From NCBI RefSeq assembly GCF_004358695.1, contig NZ_SNAA01000004.1, positions 1 through 64,000 on the forward strand: 64,000 nucleotides of DNA, in the 5' to 3' direction. Positions 26,164 to 34,914 of the stretch are shown one piece after another (the stretch's first letter is position 1; each line of letters begins with the position of its first letter). Below the pieces are notes generated by a model. It searched no databases, had not been told where the DNA came from, and was given only the letters and a program-made list of their open reading frames with translations. The stretch is from Palleronia sediminis. GTDB lineage: Bacteria; Pseudomonadota; Alphaproteobacteria; Rhodobacterales; Rhodobacteraceae. The position numbers and the translations under genes are program-made.

Positions 26164-27931
26164 CGCAGCCCCATATCTGCGCCCCGGCGCGACGCGGCGC
26201 TGTCGCATCGCGGCGCTGACCTTTGCCGCGTTCTGCGCGGTGGCGGCGGCCGCGACCCTTGCGCGGGCCGGCACCGACTCGGTGCTGGTCTGGGACGCGC
26301 TGCGCGTCGTCTTCATCCTGCTGACGACCGCGTGGCTGGCATGGGGGGCCGCGCAGGCGTTCCTGGGGCTGCGGCGGCTGCCCCCGTTGCCGCGCATGGA
26401 CCCGCCGGATTGCGCCCCTCCGCCGGTCGCCATCCTGATCCCGATCTGCAACGAAGACCCCGCCGCGGTCCGCGCGAGGGTGCAGGCGATGCGCGCCTCG
26501 GTCCGCGCGGCCGGGATCTCGCCCGATTTCATCATCCTGTCCGATACGTCGGGCGAGGCCGCGGTGGTGCGCGAGCAGGTGATGCTCTCTCCGCTTTTCG
26601 ACGCACGGCCGGGGTTCCCCGCCGTCTATTACCGCAACCGCACCGAGCGTTACGGCCGCAAGGCGGGCAATATCGAGGATTTCATCCGCCGCTCTGGCGG
26701 GGCCTACGAGCATGTCGTGATCCTCGACGCCGACAGCCTGATGGAGGGCGAGACCATCGCCCACATGATCGCCCGGATGGAGGCCGATCCCGGACTCGGG
26801 CTGCTACAGACCCTGCCGCGGATCACGGGGGCCAGCTCGATCTTCGGGCGGGCGATGCAATTCGCCGCTGGCTTTCACTCGGCGGTCTTTTCGCGCGGTC
26901 TCGCGCGGCTTCAGGGGGCGACTGGGCCGTTCTGGGGGCATAACGCGATCGTCCGCGTGCGCGCCCTGTCGCAATGCTGCGGCCTGCCCGAGTTGCAGGG
27001 GCCGCCCCCCTTCGGCGGCACCATCCTCAGCCACGACTATGTCGAGGCGGCCCTCTTGGCGCGCGGCGGCTGGCGGGTCGAGATGGACCCCCGGATCGGC
27101 GGCTCCTACGAGGAAGGTCCCGAGAACCTGCTGGCCTTTGCCCGGCGCGACCGGCGCTGGTGCCAGGGCAACCTGCAACACATGCGCCTGCTGGGGGCGC
27201 CGGGGCTGAAACCGTGGAGCAGGTTCGTCTTTGTGCAGGGGATCGTGTCCTATCTCGTCGCGCTGGCCTGGGCCGCGTTCCTCGTCGTGTCGTTCCTCGC
27301 CGCCATGACCGCCGCGCAGCCTGACTATTTTCCCGAGGCGCGACAGCTTTTCCCGGTCTTTCCCGACGACCGGACCCACCAGATCGCCGCGCTGGTGATC
27401 GGGATCGGCGGTCTGCTGCTGCTGCCCAAGTTGCTCATTCTCGGCGAGGCCGTCGTGACGGGGCGGGCAGGCGGTCATGGCGGCGCCCTGCGATCGGCGT
27501 TTTCGGTTCTGGCCGAGACGGCGATGACGGCCCTGATCGCGCCCGTGATGCTGATGTTCCAGTGCCGCGCCGTGATCGAGGTTCTGGCCGGCCAGGATGG
27601 CGGCTGGCCGGCAACCGCGCGCGGCGAGGGCCGGCTGAGCCTTGCGCAGGCGTGGCGTGCGACGCGCTGGATCAGTCTCACCGGCGCGGGCGCGTTGATC
27701 TCGATGCGTTGGGTGGCGCCCGACCTTCTGTTGTGGCTCTTGCCCGTGGCGCTGCCGATGATCGCAGCGCCGGTGCTGATCGCCGCGACCTCCCGCCCCT
27801 GGGGGCGGGGGCTTTTCGTCGTTCCCGAAGAAATCGCCACACCGCCGGTCGTGGCGGCCTATCGCGAGGCAAGGCACGACGCCGCCCGCGATCACGAGGT
27901 GTCGGATGTCCCGCTCGTCCCCCAGGCCTGA
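26156..27931 (+). CDS. opgH: glucan biosynthesis glucosyltransferase OpgH (MdoH)
   Basis: This 591-aa inner-membrane processive glucosyltransferase makes the glucan backbone from UDP-glucose. Two membrane segments precede a cytosolic GT2-type domain with VAILIPICNEDP, YRNRTERYGRKAGNIEDF, the VILDADSLM (DxD) motif, FWGHNAIVRV, ILSHDYVEAALL and RRDRRWCQGNLQH (QxxRW-like). Several C-terminal membrane segments follow. It is shorter than E. coli MdoH (847 aa), lacking most of the long N- and C-terminal cytosolic extensions, as in other Rhodobacteraceae. It overlaps opgI and opgC. Confidence 0.94.
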   Translation: MRDAAPYLRPGATRRCRIAALTFAAFCAVAAAATLARAGTDSVLVWDALRVVFILLTTAWLAWGAAQAFLGLRRLPPLPRMDPPDCAPPPVAILIPICNEDPAAVRARVQAMRASVRAAGISPDFIILSDTSGEAAVVREQVMLSPLFDARPGFPAVYYRNRTERYGRKAGNIEDFIRRSGGAYEHVVILDADSLMEGETIAHMIARMEADPGLGLLQTLPRITGASSIFGRAMQFAAGFHSAVFSRGLARLQGATGPFWGHNAIVRVRALSQCCGLPELQGPPPFGGTILSHDYVEAALLARGGWRVEMDPRIGGSYEEGPENLLAFARRDRRWCQGNLQHMRLLGAPGLKPWSRFVFVQGIVSYLVALAWAAFLVVSFLAAMTAAQPDYFPEARQLFPVFPDDRTHQIAALVIGIGGLLLLPKLLILGEAVVTGRAGGHGGALRSAFSVLAETAMTALIAPVMLMFQCRAVIEVLAGQDGGWPATARGEGRLSLAQAWRATRWISLTGAGALISMRWVAPDLLLWLLPVALPMIAAPVLIAATSRPWGRGLFVVPEEIATPPVVAAYREARHDAARDHEVSDVPLVPQA

Positions 27932-29177
27932 GGCGGTGTTGATCCCCCTCCACGGGGGGCCGGCCGCCCCGCCCAACCGCCGCGATCCCCGGATCGACGC
28001 GTTTCGCGGGTTGGCGCTGGCGATGATCGTCGTCAACCATATGCCGGGCAACCCGTGGGAAGCCCTGACGATCCGAAGCATCGGGTTTTCGGACGCCGCC
28101 GAGGCGTTCTTTCTCATGTCGGGCATCGCCGCCGGGATCGCCTATTCGCCGGCGGTCGCGCGCTGGCTCGACGGCAGCGGCCGGTTGTGGGACGCGGTCC
28201 GGCCCATGTGGGCGCGATCATGGACGTTGTTCCTGGTGCAGATATTCCTGACCGTCACGGCTATCGCGCTGTTTTCCTGGGCGGCCGAGACCTTTCTCAG
28301 GGCCGAGTTCCGGCAGATGCACAACCTCGCGCGCATCTATGACGACACCGGCGCGGCGCTGATCGGGCTGGTCACGCTGGGCTACCAGATCGGCTATGTG
28401 AACATCCTGCCGGCCTATATCGTGCTGCTGCTGGTCGCCCCGGCCATGGTCGCCGCCGGGCTGCGCGCGCCGTGGATCGCGCTGGCGCTGAGCCTCGGGC
28501 TCTGGGCCGTCGCGGGGTGGGCGCGGCTCAACATCCCGACATATCCCGGCAATGGCGGCTGGTTCTTCAGCCCCTTCACCTGGCAGGCTCTGTTCTTCAT
28601 CGGGCTGCTGGTCGGTATCCAGCATCGCAAGGGCGCGCGGCTGGTTCCCGTGTCGTGGCCGCTGTTCTCGCTCGCGTTGGGGTTCCTTGTGTTCGTGCTG
28701 GCGTGGCGGCATTGGCCCGGATTGGGCGAAACCCTGAACCACCAGATGGCGCGGCTGGGCAATGCGGGCGTGCCCTACAACTTCGTCGCGCATTCCAAGC
28801 CCTATCTCGCGCTGCCGCGGCTTCTGCACGTTCTGGCGCTGGCCTATGTCATCTCGTGCCTGCCCGCCGTGACGCGCGCCTGCGGCAGTTCTCTTGCCGC
28901 GCCGTTGCGGCTCTTGGGGCGGCACGGGTTGCTCGTCTTTGCGCTGGGCACGATCCTGTCCCTGGCCGGGCAGATCGTGATGGATGTCGAGCCGGACGTG
29001 GTCTGGGTGCCATGGGTGCTGCCGGTCGCGGCCATCGCGCTGTGCTATGCCGCCGCGTCGCTGGCCGAGCGCGCGCATCGCGCGGGCGGTGTTCCGGGTG
29101 GTGGTCCCGCGCGACAGGCACGGCCCTCGGCCGGGCTGGGCGATCCGCCGCAAGAGGGGCGCAAGCAGACCGCGTGA
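27906..29177 (+). CDS. opgC: OpgC, periplasmic glucan succinyltransferase
   Basis: This 423-aa protein has about ten membrane segments and the OpgC/acyltransferase pattern: RDPRIDAFRGLALAMIVVNHMPGNPWE at the N-terminus, FSDAAEAFFLMSGIAAGIAYSP, QIGYVNILPAYIVLLLVAP, and RLLGRHGLLVFALGT. In Rhodobacter sphaeroides OpgC adds succinyl groups to periplasmic glucans. It overlaps opgH by 26 bp and ends the opgGIHC operon, converging with the universal stress protein gene across a 21-bp gap holding the palindrome CCGGCCATGGCCGG. Confidence 0.92.
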   Translation: MSRSSPRPEAVLIPLHGGPAAPPNRRDPRIDAFRGLALAMIVVNHMPGNPWEALTIRSIGFSDAAEAFFLMSGIAAGIAYSPAVARWLDGSGRLWDAVRPMWARSWTLFLVQIFLTVTAIALFSWAAETFLRAEFRQMHNLARIYDDTGAALIGLVTLGYQIGYVNILPAYIVLLLVAPAMVAAGLRAPWIALALSLGLWAVAGWARLNIPTYPGNGGWFFSPFTWQALFFIGLLVGIQHRKGARLVPVSWPLFSLALGFLVFVLAWRHWPGLGETLNHQMARLGNAGVPYNFVAHSKPYLALPRLLHVLALAYVISCLPAVTRACGSSLAAPLRLLGRHGLLVFALGTILSLAGQIVMDVEPDVVWVPWVLPVAAIALCYAAASLAERAHRAGGVPGGGPARQARPSAGLGDPPQEGRKQTA

Positions 29178-29198
29178 CACGCCCCGGCCATGGCCGGA

Positions 29199-30092
29199 TC
29201 AGGTGGGGGACGTCCCTGCCGTATCGCCGGCCGGCCAGATCAGCACGTCGCACGCGGCATCGCGCAGCAGCTTGCGCGAGACGCTGCCGATAAAGGCGCG
29301 GCGGATGAGACTGCCGCGCCCCTGTCCCATGACAAGCAGATCCGCGCCGCCGCGCCGGCAGAACCGCGTCAGCGATCGCGCGGCATCGCCTTTCAGCACC
29401 TCGAACGAGGTGTCGCCCCCGAGTTCGCCCGCGAGCCCGCCAAGCTGCCGCGTCGCGTCGTTCCGCAACCTCGCCCGCATGGCTGCAAGTTCCTCGCGCC
29501 GCGACCCGACGCGCAGCATCGCCTCTTCCAGCTGGGGCGGGATCTCGACCGACTGGACCAGCGCCAGTTTCGCGCGGGGGCAGATCCCCGACGCGAACCG
29601 TGCCGCGGCCAAGGCATCGTCGCGCCCGTCCGTCGCCACGGCGATCCGCGCGTAAGGCCCGCCGTCGGCGCGTTTCACCACGAGGACCGGAACCGTGGCG
29701 GTGCTGATGACTCGTTCGACGGTCGAGCCGAGAAACCGCTCGCGAATGTCGCTGTTCTGATGGGCGCGCATGACCATCAGGTCGGGCCCCAGCGCGGCGC
29801 AGGCGTCGATCAGCGTTCGCGCATGGGGCCCGATCTCGATCCTGAGATCGACGCGCTCCGGCGCGATCCTCAGATCCGACAGGGCCAACTCGATCCGCTC
29901 GCGCGCGGCCGAAACCGCCTGCCCCAGGAAAGAAGTCGGATCGCAGGCCTCGCCCCGATCCCCCGGCAGATCGAGCGCGTGGATCACGCCAAGCACCGCA
30001 TCGGCGTCCTGGGCGATCCGCGATGCGCGTCCCATCACCGCGTCGTCTTGCGGCAGCTTGCCGATGGCCGCGAGGATCAGTTTCCGTGTCAT
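29199..30092 (-). CDS. tandem-domain universal stress protein (UspA family)
   Basis: This 297-aa cytosolic protein has two Usp domains. The first spans about 1-140 (ILAAIGKLPQDDAVMGRASRIA ... DLMVMRAHQNSDIRERFLGSTVERVI) and the second about 150-290, ending GADLLVMGQGRGSLIRRAFIGSVSRKLLRDAACDVLIW with the ATP-binding G-x2-G-x9-G-S/T pattern. Such proteins support survival under stress or low oxygen. The start at 30092 gives the standard UspA N-terminus. It is co-oriented with the MscS gene 56 bp upstream, and the two may be co-transcribed. Confidence 0.9.
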   Translation of the reverse strand: MTRKLILAAIGKLPQDDAVMGRASRIAQDADAVLGVIHALDLPGDRGEACDPTSFLGQAVSAARERIELALSDLRIAPERVDLRIEIGPHARTLIDACAALGPDLMVMRAHQNSDIRERFLGSTVERVISTATVPVLVVKRADGGPYARIAVATDGRDDALAAARFASGICPRAKLALVQSVEIPPQLEEAMLRVGSRREELAAMRARLRNDATRQLGGLAGELGGDTSFEVLKGDAARSLTRFCRRGGADLLVMGQGRGSLIRRAFIGSVSRKLLRDAACDVLIWPAGDTAGTSPT

Positions 30093-30148
30093 CGCTCGGT
30101 TTCCCGCATTGGTGAGTGGCTGTTCCCTGCGCCGCGTCGCTTGCCGGT

Positions 30149-31069
30149 TCAACCCGCGGTGGGTCGCGCCGCCGGTGGTTCGGTGTCGGCGGGCAGGGGT
30201 GCGTTGACGAGCTGTATCCTCTTGTAAGGCGCAATGCTGCCGGCCTGTCGCAGCGCGTCGTCGATCAGGCTGTAGACCTCGTCGCGGCAATCGACCCCGC
30301 GCTCGAAACGCGGCACCCAGTATCGCACCGTGTAGCTGATCCCCCCTTCGTCATAAGAGCTGACGCGGACATCGGGGGCGGGATCCTGGAGGATCGACTT
30401 TCCCTCGCCCAGGGCGCGCACCATTATATCTCGCGCCTTTCCGATGGGCAGGACGTGGTCGAGCGTAATCTTTACCTGCGCGCGAAACTCACGTTTGGGG
30501 GCAGAGAAATTCGTGATGCGTTGCCGCGCGATCTGGCTGTTGGGCAGGATCATGTAGGTCGCGTCGAGCGTCTGAAGCCGGGTCGTGCGCCACCCGATCT
30601 CGATGGCCTTCCCCTGTGCCAGCGTGTCGATATCGATCCAGTCGCCGATCCTGAAGGGCGCCTCGATGGCCAGCGCGATCCCCGACAGGGTGTCCGCGAC
30701 GACATTGCGGATGGCGAAGCCGAGCAGGGCAAGGATGATCGTCGATCCCGCAAGCGCCCCGATCGCACCCTGTCCCATGAACAGGGTCGAGATTGCGGCC
30801 AGCGCGGCCATGAACAGGAATGCGGTTATGAGGTCCTTGAGCAGGCGCGGATAGGGCCGGTTCCCGCTGATCTGATCGAGGACCAGCGACGCGATCCGGC
30901 TCGTCACCCATGCGGCCGACAGGTAGATCGCGGCCGTCACCAGCAGGCGGAAGCCCTCGCTATCCGACAGGTAATCCGGCAGCCGGTCGCGGTAGAACGC
31001 CGCGGCCGAACTGACGGCCAGCAGGGTGACGGGCAGGACGAGGCGGCGAACATGCTGCTTGATATGCAC
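30149..31069 (-). CDS. small-conductance mechanosensitive channel (MscS family)
   Basis: This 306-aa inner-membrane protein has about four hydrophobic segments; the pore-lining helix is GAIGALAGSTIILALLGFAIRNVVADTLSGIALAIE, followed by the beta-domain signature FRIGDWIDI. The C-terminal cytosolic cage domain follows. It releases solutes when membrane tension rises. Close position to opgGIHC, which makes osmoregulated glucans, fits a shared osmotic-stress theme. It is co-oriented with the downstream Usp gene. Confidence 0.9.
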   Translation of the reverse strand: MHIKQHVRRLVLPVTLLAVSSAAAFYRDRLPDYLSDSEGFRLLVTAAIYLSAAWVTSRIASLVLDQISGNRPYPRLLKDLITAFLFMAALAAISTLFMGQGAIGALAGSTIILALLGFAIRNVVADTLSGIALAIEAPFRIGDWIDIDTLAQGKAIEIGWRTTRLQTLDATYMILPNSQIARQRITNFSAPKREFRAQVKITLDHVLPIGKARDIMVRALGEGKSILQDPAPDVRVSSYDEGGISYTVRYWVPRFERGVDCRDEVYSLIDDALRQAGSIAPYKRIQLVNAPLPADTEPPAARPTAG

Positions 31070-31231
31070 CTGGAACCCTCATGCCGTGACGCGACCCGCC
31101 CGGCCTACAGTAGCGCCCGGACGCCGCTGCGCCATAGCGCAAAGGCCGCCCGCCGGGGGGGCGCGTTGCATCCGCTATGTCACGCGATATGATGCCGCCC
31201 TTGCCCGATACGCTTGAAAAAGGAAGCCGAA

Positions 31232-32491
31232 ATGAAGGTCGTCGTAATGGGTGCCGGCGTGATCGGCGTCACGACAGCGTATTACCTGGCCAAGCAGGGC
31301 GCCGAGGTCGTCGTGATCGACCGCCAGACCGGTCCGGGGCTGGAAACGAGCTATGCCAATGCCGGGCAATTGAGCTACGGCATGTCCTCGCCATGGGCCG
31401 CGCCGGGGATTCCGAAAAAGGCGGTCAAGTGGATGTTCATGAAACGCCGCCCCTTGTTCATCTGGCCGCTGATCGACCCGGTCATGTGGAAATGGTGCGC
31501 GCAGATGGTCCGGAATTGTAACGAGGAAAGCTATCGCATCAACAAGGGCCGGATGGTGCGCGTCTCGAGCTATTCGCGCGATGTCATGCCCGACCTGATC
31601 GACGATACCGGGATCGCGTATGACGGGCGGCAGAAAGGCACCTTGCAGCTTTTCCGCACCGCCGCCCAGATGAAGGCGTCGAAGGCCGACCAGGATATTC
31701 TCGACGAATACGACTCGCCCTACGAGGTTCTGGGCCGCGATGCCTGTATCGCCGTCGAGCCGGCGCTGGCCGAAGTGCGCAATAAGTTCGTCGGGGGGTT
31801 GCGCCTGACCGCCGACCGGACCGGCGATTGCCGCATGTTCACCATCGGGCTGACCGAGAAATGCGCCGAGATGGGCGTCGAATTCCAATACGGGCAGACC
31901 ATCAGGTCGATCGCCGTCGAGAATGACGAGATCGCCGGCGTCGAGACCGAGATTGCGGGGCGGATCGCTGGCGATGCCTATGTCTGCGCCATGGGCAGCT
32001 ATGCCGTCGACGTGCTCAACCCCGTGGGCATCAAGCTGCCGATCTACCCGGTCAAGGGATATTCCGTCACGCTGCCGGTGGTGGAGGACGCCTTTGCGCC
32101 GCAATCCACGATCATGGACGAAACCCACAAGGTCGCGATCACGCGGCTGGGCGACCGGATCCGCGTGGCCGGCCAGGCCGAGATCGCCGGCTATTCGGAC
32201 CGGCTCGGGCCCCATGCGACCGACACGGTGAAACACGTCATCGCGGATCTTTTCCCCAGGGGCGGCGATATCTCCAAGGCCGAGGGGTGGACCGGGCTCC
32301 GCCCCATGACGCCCGACGGCACGCCCGTTCTGGGCGCGACCCGATACCCCAACCTGTTCCTGAACACCGGCCACGGAACGCTGGGCTGGACGATGGCCTG
32401 CGGCTCGGGAAAGGCGGTGGCCGACGCCGTTCTCGGCAAGACCCCCGAGATCTCGATGGAGGGGCTGACGGCGGCGCGCTACGGCAACTGA
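31232..32491 (+). CDS. dadA: D-amino acid dehydrogenase (DadA-like FAD oxidoreductase)
   Basis: This 419-aa FAD protein starts MKVVVMGAGVIGVTTAYYLAKQGAEVVVID, with the GxGxxG motif near residue 8. DadA features are RQTGPGLETSYANAGQLSYGMSSPWAAPG, GYSVTLPV, and the C-terminal GLRPMTPDGTPVLGAT ... NTGHGTLGWTMACGSG. DadA oxidatively deaminates D-amino acids such as D-alanine to 2-oxo acids, passing electrons to the respiratory chain. ATG 31232 follows AAAAAGGAAG; a TTG six codons upstream lies inside the ribosome binding site. It stands as a single gene, ending in a strong hairpin. Confidence 0.92.
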   Translation: MKVVVMGAGVIGVTTAYYLAKQGAEVVVIDRQTGPGLETSYANAGQLSYGMSSPWAAPGIPKKAVKWMFMKRRPLFIWPLIDPVMWKWCAQMVRNCNEESYRINKGRMVRVSSYSRDVMPDLIDDTGIAYDGRQKGTLQLFRTAAQMKASKADQDILDEYDSPYEVLGRDACIAVEPALAEVRNKFVGGLRLTADRTGDCRMFTIGLTEKCAEMGVEFQYGQTIRSIAVENDEIAGVETEIAGRIAGDAYVCAMGSYAVDVLNPVGIKLPIYPVKGYSVTLPVVEDAFAPQSTIMDETHKVAITRLGDRIRVAGQAEIAGYSDRLGPHATDTVKHVIADLFPRGGDISKAEGWTGLRPMTPDGTPVLGATRYPNLFLNTGHGTLGWTMACGSGKAVADAVLGKTPEISMEGLTAARYGN

Positions 32492-32500
32492 TGCCGCGTC

Positions 32501-32537
32501 GGTCCGGGCGGCCGCGACGTGGCCAGCCGCCCGGACC
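32501..32537. terminator. bidirectional terminator-like hairpin between dadA and dabA
   Basis: GGTCCGGGCGGC (32501-32512) and GCCGCCCGGACC (32526-32537) form a perfect 12-bp stem with a 13-nt loop, placed between two convergent genes. It has no clear T-run on either side but is very stable and well placed to end both transcripts. Confidence 0.65.
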
Positions 32538-32550
32538 CCTGCGCTGTCCC

Positions 32551-34914
32551 TCAGGCCGCGGCGCTCAGCCCCGGCCCGCCGGTCTCGATCCAATGGCCGC
32601 CCTCGTAACGCCAGCCGAGCCCGCCCGCCGCATCCATCGCGTAAAGCGCCAGCCACCCGTTGCCGAACAGGTCCCTGAGCGTTTCGTGGCGGTCCAGGAT
32701 CGCCCCGATGGCCTCGGGCGCCGCGTCGATGACGACGGTCAGGCGTTGCGCGCCGTGGATCGCACGCTCTCCGTCATGGACCGATTGCATGGGCAGCCCG
32801 ACCCTTAGCGCGCCGCCATTGCCCTCGAGCACGCCGATGCCGCCGACGACGTTATGCAGCAGCTTGTTGCCGGATCCGAAGGTTTCCGGCGCGACGGTCG
32901 ATCCGTGATATTGCAGCGCGATCCAGCTTGCCACGATCACCGGCGCGGTCAGGATCGTCTCGAGCGTCTCGCCGCGCGGATCCTGCTGCCGGTCGTAGTC
33001 GTGAAGAAAAACGCCACCGCCCAAGTCGACGCCGCGGGTCCGCCCGCGGGGCGCGGCGACAAAGGCCGAACAGCCGGCAAGACCCCATTCGGCCCGCAAT
33101 TCGGACCAGTTTAACCCGCGCGCGGCCATCGTGTCGTCGGTCGCGCGGGGCAGGGCGATGGCCCGCTCGACCCGGACCGCGTGGCCCGCCCGGTCCAGCG
33201 CCGCGCGAAGCCGCGCGATCTCGGCGCGGTGCGACGCCGGGGCATCCTCGTCGAACAGGGCGACGCGGTCGGACACGGTGTCGTGCAGCCCAGCAATGAC
33301 ATGGGTGCCATCGGGGATGCGGATGCCGCGCCCGGCCAGACCGGCCCGGATCTCGGGGTCGTTGAGCAGACCGGCCAGCAGCCGGGCGTTCACGTCGCCC
33401 GCATGGCCGCCGCAGGCGCCGCATTGCAGGGCGCTGGCATGGGGCGCATTCGTCACACGCGCGCCATGCCCCGCGATCAGGATCAGCCGGGCAAAGCCCT
33501 CGGTCAGCGACATCGCCGTCAGGATCCCGGCCGCCGCATCGACCCGGTCGGCAAGCGGCAGGTCGAGCCGCGGTGCGGGGGCGGCTTTCGGCGTGCCCAG
33601 CAGCCCGAGCCCGTCGCGCAGGATCTTGCCCACGTAAAGCGGCCCCGCCGCCTCGACAAAGGCAAAGGCCGAGACGGCCGCGCGCTTGAACCGGCCCCAT
33701 GCGCGGATCGCGCGCTTGTCGATGCGCCGCGCGGTATCCGCGGCCTCGGGGCCGGCCGCGCAGGTCTCGACCGCGGGGCGCAGCAGGATGGGTGCGCGCG
33801 CCTCGACGATATCCGAGGCATGGTCGCGATGCGCCACGGCCAGCCCGAAGAAGCCTGCGAAGCCGATGGTCTGGACCGACGGGGCCACGGACTCGAGCGC
33901 GCGGCGCATCCGTTCAGACCGCACGTCGATGCAGAACGCGGCCTGTATCTCGGGGGCCGTCCTGTCGCCCGTTTGCGCCGGCCGGTCGAGCTTTTCGGCC
34001 AGCCGCCGCTCGGCCGCGCGGTCGGCGGCCTCCTGCAGCGCGGCGTCGATGAGGTGATCGTCGTTCGGGGCGACGGGCTGGCCGAACCGCGCGCGGGCCG
34101 CCGCCCAGTCCGGCCCGATTGCGCCCTCGAAGCGTTGCAACACCGCCGCATCCCAGACCAGCCGGATCGTCAGCAGGTCGAACAGCGTCTCGTCAGGCGT
34201 GCCGTCCCGCTTGGCCAGCCAGTCGATATGGCGGGCATGTTGCCCCCATCCCGACAGCGTCACCAGCAACCGATGGAAATAGAGCGCCGCGGCCGCAGGC
34301 GTCAGCCCAAGCGTCGCGCAGCTTTCGGCAAAGGCCATGCGCGGATCGCTGGGCAGTTCGGCCACCGCCTTGGAAAACCCCGGAAGGCCGGCGATGTCGG
34401 GCGACAGGTCGCGCCCGGCGAATGACCGCCACGAGGCAAAGGCGCGGGTCGCCGGCGCGGGCCAGAAGGCCTGCCCCCGGTCGAAATGCGACGCGGCCCA
34501 GGCGCCGATCCGTTCGTCGACGAGGTCCGGCCAGTCGACGCCCGTGGCCGCCGCCGCGAGATCGACGACCGTGGGATCGGGTACGATGGCGGCCGGTTCG
34601 GACGATGCGGCGTCGCGCAGGTCGGAGGCGCCCAAGCAGGTCGCGCCCGCGGCGGCGGCAAGGTCGTCGGGCCCGATCTCTCCCGCCTCGATCCGGCGCG
34701 CGATCTCGGCACGCGGCAGGAACACGCGCCCGGCCCCGGTGCGCGCCATCCGCGCGGCGGCGATGGCGCGATCCTCGCCGATCTGGCCGAGCCACGGGTT
34801 GACCGCGACCGTCGCGGCCAGCGGAAAGGCCGGCGGGATGCGATCCATGGCGTCGCGCGCGGCGGCGAAGAGTTCGAGGCTTGGGCCGGTAAAGGCGATC
34901 CGGGCGACGCTCAT
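32551..34914 (-). CDS. dabA: DabA, inorganic carbon transporter subunit (DUF2309/UPF0753)
   Basis: This 787-aa protein is the cytosolic, carbonic-anhydrase-like subunit of the DAB CO2/bicarbonate accumulation system. Zinc-site residues by motif are C328 and D330 (AFCIDVRSER), H483 (GHG) and C498 (LQCGACGGHAGD). The C-x-D pair and the 15-residue His-Cys spacing match the known DabA site. It works with the membrane subunit DabB, encoded directly upstream with a 4-bp overlap, and probably uses proton motive force. A LysR regulator gene diverges from the pair. Confidence 0.92.
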   Translation of the reverse strand: MSVARIAFTGPSLELFAAARDAMDRIPPAFPLAATVAVNPWLGQIGEDRAIAAARMARTGAGRVFLPRAEIARRIEAGEIGPDDLAAAAGATCLGASDLRDAASSEPAAIVPDPTVVDLAAAATGVDWPDLVDERIGAWAASHFDRGQAFWPAPATRAFASWRSFAGRDLSPDIAGLPGFSKAVAELPSDPRMAFAESCATLGLTPAAAALYFHRLLVTLSGWGQHARHIDWLAKRDGTPDETLFDLLTIRLVWDAAVLQRFEGAIGPDWAAARARFGQPVAPNDDHLIDAALQEAADRAAERRLAEKLDRPAQTGDRTAPEIQAAFCIDVRSERMRRALESVAPSVQTIGFAGFFGLAVAHRDHASDIVEARAPILLRPAVETCAAGPEAADTARRIDKRAIRAWGRFKRAAVSAFAFVEAAGPLYVGKILRDGLGLLGTPKAAPAPRLDLPLADRVDAAAGILTAMSLTEGFARLILIAGHGARVTNAPHASALQCGACGGHAGDVNARLLAGLLNDPEIRAGLAGRGIRIPDGTHVIAGLHDTVSDRVALFDEDAPASHRAEIARLRAALDRAGHAVRVERAIALPRATDDTMAARGLNWSELRAEWGLAGCSAFVAAPRGRTRGVDLGGGVFLHDYDRQQDPRGETLETILTAPVIVASWIALQYHGSTVAPETFGSGNKLLHNVVGGIGVLEGNGGALRVGLPMQSVHDGERAIHGAQRLTVVIDAAPEAIGAILDRHETLRDLFGNGWLALYAMDAAGGLGWRYEGGHWIETGGPGLSAAA